64,000 nucleotides of DNA from Candidatus Syntrophopropionicum ammoniitolerans (GCA_013201395.1 JABMJD010000001.1:169649-233648); one strand, 5' to 3'; positions 18,444 through 27,568 are shown, numbered from the stretch's first letter. Numbers and translations are program-made. Notes: generated by a model not told the origin, from the letters alone.

Positions 18444-19094
18444 TCAACGTCCGATGTTATATTTTTCAAAAATAAATTTCTCACCGGCAAGCTTAACTAT
18501 CTGGTATTCATCAAGCCCAGAAAATGCAGTTTCCGGATTGAGTCTCTGCCCCGCAATGCTAAGTGCAGTAGGGTTAAGCCTGCGGGCAATAATTCTTGCT
18601 GATCTGTTTCCTCCGGCCCCGGCATGGATCACACCGCGGCAACTACCGATAACCATCACATTCCCACCAGATATAACCTCTGCTCCGGGGTTGACGTCCC
18701 CCAATACAACAATATGTTTTTTGTTGGTAACACACTGGCCTGCTCGCAGTGAACGCTGCACCATTAACGCTGCTTCACCCGTTCCTTGACTAATCATGGG
18801 GCGGGGTGTCTGGGTGGCCTTTTTTACCTTTGATATAATCCTAACTGGTGTTGTCTTATCTGCATTGGGGATCAAACCATACTGGCGGCATATGTTTTCC
18901 AGTTCGTTTTTTTGTTTAACAGGAATTCCATTAGGACCCTGATACAAAGAAAAATTGGCACCTTTAAAAAAACCCCGGGCAGATTCCATTTTTCTCATCA
19001 GGTTCTGCCTGATCTCTTCATAATCCTTATTTGGATCCAGCAGAATTAACAGCCCATTTCTGGTTCCCTTAATACTGACCAAATCACTAGCCAT
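18444..19094 (-). CDS. minC: Septum site-determining protein MinC
   Basis: 216 residues. The N-terminal domain (VSIKGTRNGLLILLDP, ANFSLYQG) and the C-terminal beta-helix (RSLRAGQCVTNKKHIVVLGDVNPGAEVISGGNVMVIGSCRG, then HAGAGGNRSARI) match MinC, the FtsZ assembly inhibitor recruited by MinD. AAAGGAG lies nine bases before ATG 19094; the earlier ATG at 19121 is not supported. Unlike the usual mreBCD-minCD arrangement, no minD or mre gene is adjacent. Confidence 0.9.
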   Translation of the reverse strand: MASDLVSIKGTRNGLLILLDPNKDYEEIRQNLMRKMESARGFFKGANFSLYQGPNGIPVKQKNELENICRQYGLIPNADKTTPVRIISKVKKATQTPRPMISQGTGEAALMVQRSLRAGQCVTNKKHIVVLGDVNPGAEVISGGNVMVIGSCRGVIHAGAGGNRSARIIARRLNPTALSIAGQRLNPETAFSGLDEYQIVKLAGEKFIFEKYNIGR

Positions 19095-19318
19095 AACAGC
19101 GACTCCTTTACAGCTTTCCATTTAATTGTAACATTTTAATAGTAACATTCGATTATATTTGACGTTTTCCTTCTTTACTTGAAAACAATCGGCAAAAGAA
19201 TACACCTAGGGTGCATAAAAAGAAGCAAATTGCGGCAATCTCAATATAAGTCTACATTCTACATCGGGTCCGCCACATATGATGAAAATATAGTAGGACT
19301 TAAGCAGGAGGTAAAGTA

Positions 19319-20365
19319 ATGTCCGAATGGAGAAAGGATCCCATTGTCAACCGGTGGGTAATCATTGCCACCGAAAGGGGAAAACGTCCCAACGACTACA
19401 AAGAAATAAATGATGAAAAAAGTTCTCGAGAATGTTTTTTTTGTGAAGGGAATGAAGAACAAACACCTCCGGAGATCATTGCCTACCGTGAACAAGATAC
19501 AACCCGGGATCAACCCGGCTGGTGGGTAAGGGTGGTGCCCAACAAGTTTCCAGCCTTAAGTATCCATGGCAATGCGCATCAAAAAAACAGCGGTGTTTAT
19601 CAGTACATGGATGGTGTTGGGGCCCATGAGGTAATTATTGAATCCAATAATCATATTATTGGTATGGACGAACAAACGGATCAACAGGTGGAAGAAATTA
19701 TTTGGGCCTGGCGGGATCGTTCCTTGGATTTGCGCAAAGACACCAGACTAAAGTATATACAGATTTTTAAAAACACCGGGCCTGTGGCCGGGGCATCCCT
19801 GGAGCATACCCATTCCCAACTGGTGGCCATACCCTTTGTGCCGGAGGATGTGAGGGAAAAAATAGAGGGGATGAAGGAGTATCGCCATCAGCACCAGTCA
19901 TGTGTCATGTGCGATATAATCGGCCAAGAAATTTCCGAAAAAGAAAGAATTGTCTTTGAAAGCACCCATTTTATTTGTTTCTGTCCCTTTGCTTCCCGTT
20001 TTCCTTTTGAAATGACGATAGTTCCCAGGGAACACCAATTTGATTTTGTGCAATTAAGGGAGGAACAGGTAAGGGATTTTGCCCATGTTTTAAGGAATTC
20101 CCTGCGCAAATTGACTTCAATGATAAAAAACATTCCTTATAATATGGTTCTGCACACAGCGCCTGTTAACCAGGGGGAGGAACACCATTTTCACTGGCAT
20201 CTGGAAATAATGCCCCGCTTGACTATAATGGCCGGTTTTGAACTGGGCACAGGTTATTTTATCAATCCGACCCCGCCCGAAATAGCTGCACAGGCCTTGA
20301 GAGAGACTGTGGAAGTCTATCATGTAGGAGAAAAATATGAAATGGAGGTACCCCAGTATGTTTGA
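19319..20365 (+). CDS. galT: Galactose-1-phosphate uridylyltransferase-like nucleotidyltransferase
   Basis: 348 residues of the GalT branch of the HIT superfamily. Zinc-type CFFCEGNEE and CVMCD motifs, VVPNKFPAL, and the active-site GASLEHTHSQLV (HxHxQ) are seen. E. coli GalT has HPHGQ; the HTHSQ form also occurs in enzymes that act as ADP-glucose phosphorylases. It overlaps glgA by 8 bases, so the two are translationally coupled. That context favours a role in nucleotide-sugar supply to glycogen as much as in the Leloir pathway. AGGAGGT precedes ATG 19319. Confidence 0.85.
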   Translation: MSEWRKDPIVNRWVIIATERGKRPNDYKEINDEKSSRECFFCEGNEEQTPPEIIAYREQDTTRDQPGWWVRVVPNKFPALSIHGNAHQKNSGVYQYMDGVGAHEVIIESNNHIIGMDEQTDQQVEEIIWAWRDRSLDLRKDTRLKYIQIFKNTGPVAGASLEHTHSQLVAIPFVPEDVREKIEGMKEYRHQHQSCVMCDIIGQEISEKERIVFESTHFICFCPFASRFPFEMTIVPREHQFDFVQLREEQVRDFAHVLRNSLRKLTSMIKNIPYNMVLHTAPVNQGEEHHFHWHLEIMPRLTIMAGFELGTGYFINPTPPEIAAQALRETVEVYHVGEKYEMEVPQYV

Positions 20366-21851
20366 TCGCCCTTTGAAAATATTAGTGGTATCCTCAGAGG
20401 TTGTACCTTTTGCCAAAACAGGGGGTCTGGCTGATGTTGCCGGCTCACTACCCAAGGCTCTCGCTGTTGTGGGTAACGATAACATGGGTAATGATGTCAG
20501 GGTGGCCATGCCCCGTTACCAACAAATTGAATCCTGTTCCTATAAAATGGATTTTCCCGTCCCTTTTAAAAACCGCTATGAAACAGCAATAATCAGGGAA
20601 AGCAGCATAGAATCACAATATCAGGGGATGCATAAAAGCATTCCGGTGTATCTGGTAGATAACCATCACTATTTTTATCGTGACCGCATGTATATGTTTG
20701 ATGATGAAGCAGAGCGTTTTATTTTTTTCTGCAGAGCAGTACTGGAAATGCTGCCTAAACTAGACTGGCAGCCTGATGTTATCCACTGCAATGACTGGCA
20801 GTCAGGCCCGATACCTTTGTTTTTAAAAACACATTATCGGCAGGATCAATTCTATAACCGGATAGCAACTGTTTTTACCATTCATAATCTTCAATATCAG
20901 GGCAACTACCCCAAGGAGGTCCTGCATATTCTGGGTTTGGGTGATGAGTTCTTTCATCCGGAGAGATTGGAATTCTATGGGTCAGTGAGCTTTATGAAGG
21001 CAGGAATTGTTTATGCGGATGTCGTCAATACCGTCAGTCGCACCTATGCCACTGAAATCCAAAGACCGGAGCTGGGTGAGCGGATGGATGGCCTGCTGAG
21101 AAGAAGGTCTAAGGATCTTTATGGTATTGTTAACGGGATTAACTACCACGAGTTTAATCCCAAAACTGACGCCCGGATCCACCGTAATTATGACAGTTCC
21201 AGTGTCGAACACAAAAAAGAAAACAAATATGCCTTACAAAAGGAAATGGGACTGCCCGAAAAAGATGTGCCTTTGATTGGGCTGATCACTCGTTTGGTGG
21301 ACCAGAAAGGGCTGGATCTGATTGCGGAAATCGTGGATCAAATGATGTCGGAGGATATTCAATTTGTGGTTCTAGGCAGCGGTGACAAATACTATGAGGA
21401 TATGTTCGAAGGAATCAGAGCCCGTTTCCCTGAAAAAATGGGGCTTTACCTGGGCTTTAACGCCATTTTGGCCCAGCGGATTTACGCCGGTGCCGACATG
21501 TTTCTGATGCCGTCACGTTTTGAGCCTTGCGGTCTCGGACAGTTGATTAGCCTGCGCTACGGGACGATCCCCATAGTCAGATTTACCGGTGGGCTGGCTG
21601 ACACGGTAAATGAATATAACCCGGAGAATGCTTCAGGTAACGGGTTTGGTTTTCACGACTATTCCAGTGGTGAATTGTTTAACACTATTAAAAGGGCTCT
21701 ATCGCTTTTCTGGGAACAACCGGGACAATGGGAGAAGCTGGTTAAAAATGCTATGGAGCAGGATTTTTCCTGGGCCCGCTCCGGCGTAGAGTATCTGCAG
21801 CTGTTCCAACAGGCTATGAATACCCACCAGGCCATGCAAAGAATTGCCTGA
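20358..21851 (+). CDS. glgA: Glycogen synthase (ADP-glucose)
   Basis: About 497 residues, GT5 family. KTGGLADVAGSLPKAL binds ADP-glucose at the N-terminus; HCNDWQSGPIPLFL, TIHNLQYQG, VNGINYHEFNP, GLITRLVDQKGLDL and the C-terminal PSRFEPCGLGQLISLRYGTIPIVR with the acidic catalytic region are all present. ATG 20358 lies nine bases after GGAGG inside the galT end. Elongates alpha-1,4-glucan. No glgC, glgB or glgP is nearby. Confidence 0.95.
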   Translation: MFDRPLKILVVSSEVVPFAKTGGLADVAGSLPKALAVVGNDNMGNDVRVAMPRYQQIESCSYKMDFPVPFKNRYETAIIRESSIESQYQGMHKSIPVYLVDNHHYFYRDRMYMFDDEAERFIFFCRAVLEMLPKLDWQPDVIHCNDWQSGPIPLFLKTHYRQDQFYNRIATVFTIHNLQYQGNYPKEVLHILGLGDEFFHPERLEFYGSVSFMKAGIVYADVVNTVSRTYATEIQRPELGERMDGLLRRRSKDLYGIVNGINYHEFNPKTDARIHRNYDSSSVEHKKENKYALQKEMGLPEKDVPLIGLITRLVDQKGLDLIAEIVDQMMSEDIQFVVLGSGDKYYEDMFEGIRARFPEKMGLYLGFNAILAQRIYAGADMFLMPSRFEPCGLGQLISLRYGTIPIVRFTGGLADTVNEYNPENASGNGFGFHDYSSGELFNTIKRALSLFWEQPGQWEKLVKNAMEQDFSWARSGVEYLQLFQQAMNTHQAMQRIA

Positions 21852-21913
21852 CGGCAAAAAAAATAAATGATGATCAGTTAAACAACTGCGCCTGTATCAG
21901 GCGCGCCAAAAAT

Positions 21914-21947
21914 AGAAGCCGGAGCCCAATTGTTCTGCTCCGGTTTC
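21914..21947. terminator. Bidirectional terminator hairpin
   Basis: AGAAGCCGGAGC pairs with GCTCCGGTTTCT around an 10-base loop, between the converging glgA and histidine kinase genes. The T/A flanks are short on both sides. Confidence 0.6.
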
Positions 21948-21973
21948 TATAATAGTATGGGCAGCATACCCGG

Positions 21974-23431
21974 CTAGGTTTTTATAAAAAAGTGTAATTC
22001 CGTGCCTCGGCCGGGTTCGCTTTGTACCTGAACAAATATCCCATGTCGATCAGCTATCTGCTTGGCGATGGCCAGACCGAGACCAGTGCCGCTTTTATTT
22101 TCCTCCGATCTGCGTTTATGAAAGCGATCGAAAATATGGGGCAATTCATCTGTGGGGATACCGCAGCCCTGATCCCGGATGCCCAGTCTGATGCCATCTA
22201 TCGCTTGTTGCAAATCCAAATCCACTGTTGAGTCCTCAGGAGAAAATTTAATGGCATTGTCCAGGATAATTACCAACATCTGCCGCAGCCTGCCGTAATC
22301 CCCATCCATAGTGAAACCATCACCAGTGACATTAAACCTTAGTGTGATCCTCTTGGCTCGGGCCAGACGTTCCATACCCCGCAAAGCGTCTTCAGCGATG
22401 GCTTTAAGGTTGACTGTTTTTATTTCCATGGCAAAATCAATATTTTGCAAACGGGCCAGATCAAGGAGATCAGAAACAAGCCGCTCCAGATAGAGACTTT
22501 CCGCAAACATCTGCCGGTGGTATTCATCAACCATATCAGGTGCCCACACCACACCTTCACAAAGGGCCTCCAGGGAACCACGAATGACAGTGACGGGTGT
22601 ACGTAATTCGTGGGAGATATTTGCTACAAATTCCCGCCTCAGGTTTTCCAGCCGGGAACTTTCCAGGGCAGCAGTATGCAATTTCCCAGCCATTTCATCA
22701 AGGGCGACGGCCAGGGCACCTATTTCATCTTCTTGGGTGACACCTGTGGTTGCTGTGTAATCGCCACCGCTAATTTTGAGAGCCGCGGTTTTCATTTTCC
22801 CCAGGGGTTGCGTAAAATGCTCCGCCAATCTTTGGGCAATGAATAATGAAATAAGTGCCGCTGCTCCCATACTAAGCAACAGAATGACAAGGCTTTTTTG
22901 GGTTGTGCTCCGAATGTTTTCCAGCTTCTCGTGCAGTAAAATAACCCCGGCAACCTCACCGTTGGCCAGTGTAATTCGTTTGGCTACACTAATGGAGGGG
23001 GTACCTAATAGGGAGCCAAAATTCTCACTAAATGTTATTTTACCATCCATTGCCTGGGCAATAACATCCTCTGCTTCGGCAGGCAAATCCTGGTATGTCA
23101 GGCTGGGTTGTCCGTGACTGCGCGTAATCTGGCGCAGATTACTGTCCACAATCCAAACATCAGTCATGGCAATGTCATCGAGAAACCGCAGGTAGGCACC
23201 ATAACCCGAGCTGTGGCCTTTCATGCCGTGGCCGGGCTGTCCTGTATCCCCTGACCAAAATAGGGCCAGGGATTGGGCCATACGCTCAGCACGATTTCCC
23301 AGCTCGCTTTTGTAGACATCCATATTATAGCGGGAAAAGGTGGTAAAAAAAATGAGACCAATGATTAGAGAAAATGCGAGCAGCGATCCGGAGAAATACA
23401 GCAGCAAGCGAAAACGAATTTTGTTTTTCAT
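21974..23431 (-). CDS. Sensor histidine kinase
   Basis: 485 residues: an N-terminal transmembrane helix (LLLYFSGSLLAFSLIIGLIFF), an extracytoplasmic sensor of about 130 residues, a second helix (SLVILLLSMGAAALISLFIAQ), HAMP, then HisKA with FVANISHELRTPVTVIRG (phospho-accepting His), and HATPase with DNAIKFSPED, DQGCGI and GTGLGLAIAKQIADRHG. It overlaps the response regulator by 4 bases (ATGA), so a coupled two-component pair. The signal is unknown. The sensor stretch holds GHGMKGHS, Gly/His-rich, possibly metal-related. Confidence 0.94.
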   Translation of the reverse strand: MKNKIRFRLLLYFSGSLLAFSLIIGLIFFTTFSRYNMDVYKSELGNRAERMAQSLALFWSGDTGQPGHGMKGHSSGYGAYLRFLDDIAMTDVWIVDSNLRQITRSHGQPSLTYQDLPAEAEDVIAQAMDGKITFSENFGSLLGTPSISVAKRITLANGEVAGVILLHEKLENIRSTTQKSLVILLLSMGAAALISLFIAQRLAEHFTQPLGKMKTAALKISGGDYTATTGVTQEDEIGALAVALDEMAGKLHTAALESSRLENLRREFVANISHELRTPVTVIRGSLEALCEGVVWAPDMVDEYHRQMFAESLYLERLVSDLLDLARLQNIDFAMEIKTVNLKAIAEDALRGMERLARAKRITLRFNVTGDGFTMDGDYGRLRQMLVIILDNAIKFSPEDSTVDLDLQQAIDGIRLGIRDQGCGIPTDELPHIFDRFHKRRSEENKSGTGLGLAIAKQIADRHGIFVQVQSEPGRGTELHFFIKT

Positions 23432-24114
23432 GTAATTACCTCAAACTTGTATCCCACACCCCAGATAGTCTTTATTTCCCATTTCCCGTGAGGAACCTGG
23501 TCTAGTTTGGCGCGTAACCGTTTAATATGAGAATCAACCGTGCGCGAATCCCCAAGATAGTCAAAACCCCAGAGGTTGTCCAAAAGGTTGTCCCGGGTGA
23601 ATACCTTGTTTTTGTTTGTTCCCATTGTCCATAGTAACTCCGTCTCCTTTTTTGTCAGAGGGATACGGATACCGTTAATTTCAGTAATATATTCATCAAG
23701 GTTGACCAGCAGATTTTCATGGGTGAAAATCTGCGCTTTTGTGTCATTAGTCTGGAAAATGCGGCGAAGAATAGCCCGCACACGTGCCATTACCTCTCCC
23801 GGCGAAAAGGGCTTGACAATATAGTCATCCGCTCCAATATCAAGCCCCATAATGCGTTCAAAGTCCTCACCGCGTGCGGTGATCATGATTATAGGTACAT
23901 TGCTTTGTTTGCGGATTTCCCGGCAAACCTCAAAACCATCTATACCGGGCATCATCACATCAAGGAGGATCATATCGAAGGTCATCGTTTTGGCCTTGTC
24001 CAATGCCTCTTGTCCGTCATAGGCTACCGTAATATCAAAGCCTCCTTTTCTGGCGTATTCTTTTAGAACCGAAACAATCTGCCTGTTATCATCTGCTATC
24101 AGCATCGCCGGCAT
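23428..24114 (-). CDS. OmpR/PhoB-family response regulator
   Basis: About 228 residues. Receiver with LIADDNRQIV (acidic pocket), LLDVMMPGIDGFEV (phospho-Asp), IMITARGED and DYIVKPFSPGE (Lys), then a winged-helix DNA-binding domain (LTKKETELLWTM, NKVFTRDNLLDNLWG, SRTVDSHIKRLRAKLD, GVGYKF). ATG 24114 is eight or nine bases after AAAGGA. Divergent from the DUF2680 gene, which is a likely target. Confidence 0.94.
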   Translation of the reverse strand: MPAMLIADDNRQIVSVLKEYARKGGFDITVAYDGQEALDKAKTMTFDMILLDVMMPGIDGFEVCREIRKQSNVPIIMITARGEDFERIMGLDIGADDYIVKPFSPGEVMARVRAILRRIFQTNDTKAQIFTHENLLVNLDEYITEINGIRIPLTKKETELLWTMGTNKNKVFTRDNLLDNLWGFDYLGDSRTVDSHIKRLRAKLDQVPHGKWEIKTIWGVGYKFEVIT

Positions 24115-24290
24115 AGAGCCCATTCCTTTCATAAGGTATTATAAATACCAGGTGTGTTATTATTATAACAATGAGGATTAGTTATTTAATCATAAAAAAA
24201 GAAATGGAAAAACACATTTTCGCCATGAATAATGCTTATACTAAATTCCACAGCAACAAAAATATGCTGATAATAAAGGAGGTCGTGCCC

Positions 24291-24773
24291 ATGAAAACTA
24301 TTAAGAAAGTCGTTGTCGCCGGAATAACGATATTCGCCCTGATTGCCGGATCAGCAGCAGCCTTTGCCACGTCCCAGTATTCAACGCCTGCTGAGGCGGT
24401 TGCCGGGTTGACCGGGCGTCAGGTGCAATCCGTTATTGATGAACGTGTACAAACGGGTAAAACATATGGAACTATGGCAAATGATGCGGGCGTACTGAAC
24501 GAATTCAAGGCGGAAATGCTGGAAATGAAAGAAGACACATTAGCAGCTCGTGTTGCTGCCGGTAAGATCACACAGGAACAGGCAGATACCATCATCACTA
24601 AGATTACCACCAATCAGGCCCTTTGCGATGGTCAAGGAACTGGTTGCGGATCACATAGATCCGGATACATGGCAGGAGCCGGCTTTGGCCAGGGCTGGGG
24701 TAACAAGGATGGTAGGCAGGCCGGCCATGGCCATGGTTTTGGCCTACATGATGGGTCATGTAGGAATAGATAG
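24291..24773 (+). CDS. Secreted DUF2680-type protein
   Basis: About 160 residues. Signal peptide MKTIKKVVVAGITIFALIAG with likely cleavage after AFA; then YSTPAEAVAGLTGRQVQSVIDE, KTYGTMANDAGVLNEFK and ARVAAGKITQEQADTIITKI, the DUF2680 repeat-like pattern. The last 50 residues are rich in Gly and His (GHGHGFGLHDG), a possible metal-binding tail. ATG 24291 follows AAGGAGG; the longer upstream reading lacks a site. The role is unknown; divergent placement next to the two-component system suggests envelope stress or metal response. Confidence 0.8.
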   Translation: MKTIKKVVVAGITIFALIAGSAAAFATSQYSTPAEAVAGLTGRQVQSVIDERVQTGKTYGTMANDAGVLNEFKAEMLEMKEDTLAARVAAGKITQEQADTIITKITTNQALCDGQGTGCGSHRSGYMAGAGFGQGWGNKDGRQAGHGHGFGLHDGSCRNR

Positions 24774-24796
24774 TTATATATTGTCCCGTTGATGGT

Positions 24797-24848
24797 AACA
24801 AGGTACACTTGTAACTGGGCAGCCAACCCCAGGCAGGCGTACCTTGTT
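24797..24848 (+). repeat. Two-tier hairpin in intergenic region
   Basis: AACAAGGTAC (24797-24806) and GTACCTTGTT (24839-24848) pair perfectly. Inside, CTGGG and CCCAG form a second stem. The spacer from 24774 to 25071 contains no gene; no T run follows, so a simple terminator is unlikely. Confidence 0.45.
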
Positions 24849-25071
24849 GCTGCACATAGATATATACTAACGGGTTACATAGCACATTGCGTCATAGATA
24901 AACAATCATAGACACTATTTTGTTCCCGGATAGGCCGGGTTATCCAGCAAGCAGCCTTACGGCCTGCAGGAAAAACACAATTGTTTATGCAAATGCAGGT
25001 GTTTGCATTGGGGAGCAGAATTATAGATACCGGACAGATTATTTTAGTTGTTTATGGGGGGTACACACCTT

Positions 25072-25749
25072 TTGCGGCAGAGATTAAATAAGTTTTTGAT
25101 CTGTCTGGCTATTTTAACCCTGACAGTTTTCCTTTTGATTGTCTCAATAGATCAGTATGTACAAGGGACGGGCTCAAAATATATAGTAGGGCCCGGTAAG
25201 GCGTTAGAAAGCGACGCCATATTGGTTTTAGGCGCCTATGTTTACCCCGATGGCACATTGTCGCCGATGTTAAGTGACCGTTTAAACCGGGCATATGAAA
25301 TATATCAACAGGGAAAGGCCGACAAGATAGTAGTTAGCGGAGATCATGGGCATAAGGATTATGATGAGGTTAAGGCGATGAAAAAATATCTTGTTGATCG
25401 GGGCGTGTCTCCGGAAGATGTATTCATGGATCATGCCGGTTTTAGTACCTACGAGAGTGTTTACAGGGCCAAGGATATTTTTCAGGTGAAAAGCGCAATT
25501 ATAGTAACCCAAGAGTATCACTTGCCACGGGCGCTCTTTATCGCCAGGGAACTGGGACTGGATACCTGTGGGGTGGCCTCCGACCTGCAGGATTACGGTA
25601 AGGTCATGGCCATATACAAAACAAGGGAGTGTGCCGCCAGGGTTAAAGATTTTTTTCTTACCACCTTACTAAAACCTCTACCCACATTTCTGGGCGAAGC
25701 TATCCCTATTACCGGTGACGGTAGGACCACAGAAGACAATTTGCCATAA
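25072..25749 (+). CDS. SanA/YdcF-like (DUF218) membrane protein
   Basis: About 225 residues. One N-terminal membrane helix (FLICLAILTLTVFLLIVSI), then the DUF218 fold: DAILVLGAYVYPDG, MLSDRLNRAYEIYQQGKADKIVVSGDHG, YDEVKAMKKYLVDRGV, TYESVYRAKDIF, IIVTQEYHLPRALFIARELG and FLGEAIPITGDGRTT. SanA relatives affect envelope permeability and vancomycin exclusion; the biochemical activity is uncertain. TTG 25072 lies 9 or 10 bases after GGGGGG; the in-frame ATG and TTG further upstream precede that site and are unlikely. Confidence 0.85.
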   Translation: MRQRLNKFLICLAILTLTVFLLIVSIDQYVQGTGSKYIVGPGKALESDAILVLGAYVYPDGTLSPMLSDRLNRAYEIYQQGKADKIVVSGDHGHKDYDEVKAMKKYLVDRGVSPEDVFMDHAGFSTYESVYRAKDIFQVKSAIIVTQEYHLPRALFIARELGLDTCGVASDLQDYGKVMAIYKTRECAARVKDFFLTTLLKPLPTFLGEAIPITGDGRTTEDNLP

Positions 25750-25754
25750 CTGTA

Positions 25755-25902
25755 ACGGCTCCACCGCCACTGGTGTAAATATGCCAGCCGTGAAGCTAAA
25801 ACACTGGAGCGCCGGCCTTTCTGTGGTAGAAACCAGCAAGATAAGGTACTTTTGCCGAAACCCGCTGTCCCACCGCAGGGACAGGAAACGCAGGCAAATA
25901 CC
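25755..25902 (+). ncRNA. Candidate structured RNA of unknown class
   Basis: No ORF explains 25750-26033. ACGGCT pairs with AGCCGT and encloses CTGG/CCAG. Further on, GGTA..TTTGCC (25845-25856) pairs with GGCAAATACC (25893-25902). That stem encloses an internal loop of matched size (GAAACCCG against GAAACGCA) and a perfect CTGTCCC/GGGACAG stem with a six-base loop. GCCACTGG and GAAGC recall cobalamin-riboswitch core words, but the remainder of that consensus is absent. No gene follows directly on the plus strand. Confidence 0.4.
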
Positions 25903-26033
25903 GGGGTGATTCAGCTCAGCTCTATTCCTTTTAGAATACGCCCAATATTAGGCCTACGTTGGCGATGCCCCTGCCGCCTGTAGTAATTCCAACCAACATG
26001 CCGGCAGGCATTTACCATGAATGGTAGTTTCAT

Positions 26034-26438
26034 TTACTTACCTGCCGGCCCCGTTTCTTCTTTGCATTCTGGAGCGAAAGATAAACCCTGGATGTTTACA
26101 TTCACGCTCACCACATCCAGCCCGGTCATATTTTCAATAACATTTTTAATGTTGTCCTGCAATGCTACTGCCACTTCGTGTATATTAACCCCATACTCCA
26201 CAATCGTATTGATGTCGATAGTAACCTGGTTTCCGTTTACATCGGCCTTGATTCCCTTGGAAATATTTTTCCGACCCAGTTTTTCGACCAGCTCACCGGT
26301 GATACTGCCGCTCATCCCGGCTATTCCTGATACTTCTGTGGCGGCAAGACCGGCTATAGTAGTGATCACATCCTCAGATATTTTAATTATACCCTGCTTA
26401 TTACCCTCTTCAGGTTTACTCTGGTTTTTTTTCTCCAT
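26034..26438 (-). CDS. Asp23/Gls24 family envelope stress protein
   Basis: About 134 residues. GIIKISEDVITTIAGLAATEVSGIAGM followed by VTIDINTIVEYGVNIHEVAVALQDNIKNVIENMTGLDVVSVNVNIQGL are the family core. GGGAGGAT lies a few bases before ATG 26438; an upstream ATG in the same frame has no site. Asp23 proteins line the inner face of the cell membrane in Gram-positives. Single-gene minus-strand unit. Confidence 0.9.
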   Translation of the reverse strand: MEKKNQSKPEEGNKQGIIKISEDVITTIAGLAATEVSGIAGMSGSITGELVEKLGRKNISKGIKADVNGNQVTIDINTIVEYGVNIHEVAVALQDNIKNVIENMTGLDVVSVNVNIQGLSFAPECKEETGPAGK

Positions 26439-26604
26439 CAAACAATCCTCCCAGATATTACTAATTTTAATTATAGCATCTGCCCCATCAGATTGTCTAC
26501 AAAAGGATTTAAAAAGAAGAGTTAACAATGGAAAAGGAAAAAAGACCGGCTGGGTAGAATATCCTAGTTAGGAAATATATATTAATGGATGGGAGGGTAA
26601 TGCG

Positions 26605-27480
26605 TTGACTATTTTTCGCACTATGTTGTTTACCCCTGCCAATGATCTGCGCAAGGTAGGTAAGGCCCTGATGCTTAACGCCGACGGAACAGTACTTGAT
26701 CTGGAGGATGCAGTAGCGCTGAGCGAAAAAACTAACGCTAGAAACGCTTTAAAAGAGGCTTTAAGCCTGCCCCGCAGGGGTGATGTATTTATTAGGGTTA
26801 ACGGTGTTCAAACAGAATTCATTTTAAGCGATTTATTAGCGGCCGTAACAGAAGGCGTTAGAGGACTGGTAGTGGCCAAATCTGAATCGGCGGAAGAGAT
26901 TAGACATGTTGATTGGTTAATTGGTAAAATAGAAAAGGAACGGGGATTAACTAGCGGCCACATGGAAATCATCCCATTTATAGAAAGCGCGAATGCTATT
27001 GTTAATGCCTACAATATTGCCTCATCGAGTTCCCGGGTTAGCCGCATGTTTTTTGGTGGTGTAGATTATGTCCTTGACATCGGTACCACCTTTTCTAAAA
27101 GTGGGAATGAAATATTTTATGCCAGATCCCAGCTGGTAGTGGCTTCCCGTGCAGCGGGTGTAGAGCCGCCTATTGATACTGTTTACCCTGATTTCAAAGA
27201 TATAGAAGGTTTGGTAGCTGATGCTAAAACAGTGCGCCAGATGGGTTTCCAAGGCAAACTAGCCATACACCCGGGCCAGATCGAGCCTTTAAACAAGGTG
27301 TTTACGCCAACAGCAGCGGAAATTTCCTGGGCGGAAAAAATTGTTACGGTGTTTGATAAAGAAGAAGCCAAGGGTCAAGCCGTATTTCAGGTTGACGGAG
27401 AAATGATAGAATACCCGATTGCCGATCGTGCCAGGCGTATCATCGCTCTGGCAGAACAGATAGCACAAAAGACTGTCTAG
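26605..27480 (+). CDS. HpcH/HpaI (CitE-like) CoA-ester lyase
   Basis: 291 residues. RTMLFTPANDLRKVGKAL, DGTVLDLEDAVALSEKTNAR (metal-binding acidic pair), FIRVNGVQTEF, LVVAKSESAEEI, IIPFIESANAIVNAY, FGGVDYVLDIG and KLAIHPGQIEPLN define the citrate lyase beta/malyl-CoA lyase family. It has no citD or citF partner, so it is a stand-alone lyase such as citramalyl-CoA, malyl-CoA or beta-methylmalyl-CoA lyase; sequence alone does not tell. TTG start 8 bases after GGGAGGG. Confidence 0.85.
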   Translation: MTIFRTMLFTPANDLRKVGKALMLNADGTVLDLEDAVALSEKTNARNALKEALSLPRRGDVFIRVNGVQTEFILSDLLAAVTEGVRGLVVAKSESAEEIRHVDWLIGKIEKERGLTSGHMEIIPFIESANAIVNAYNIASSSSRVSRMFFGGVDYVLDIGTTFSKSGNEIFYARSQLVVASRAAGVEPPIDTVYPDFKDIEGLVADAKTVRQMGFQGKLAIHPGQIEPLNKVFTPTAAEISWAEKIVTVFDKEEAKGQAVFQVDGEMIEYPIADRARRIIALAEQIAQKTV

Positions 27481-27568
27481 CACTGGATTAAAAACTGTTA
27501 TTATGGGAAAATATTAAGACAAATTAATAAAAATGAAGAATCTAATCAGAGTTGCTGGGGGTGGTTAA

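Noticed and set aside
25755..25902. Cobalamin riboswitch
   Set aside because: Only GCCACTGG and GAAGC match; the 5' core would fall inside the SanA-like coding end, and no downstream gene fits.
26017..26571. Long plus-strand ORF opposite Asp23
   Set aside because: The minus-strand Asp23 homology is clear and accounts for the conservation; the plus frame is Ser/Ile/Leu-rich antisense.
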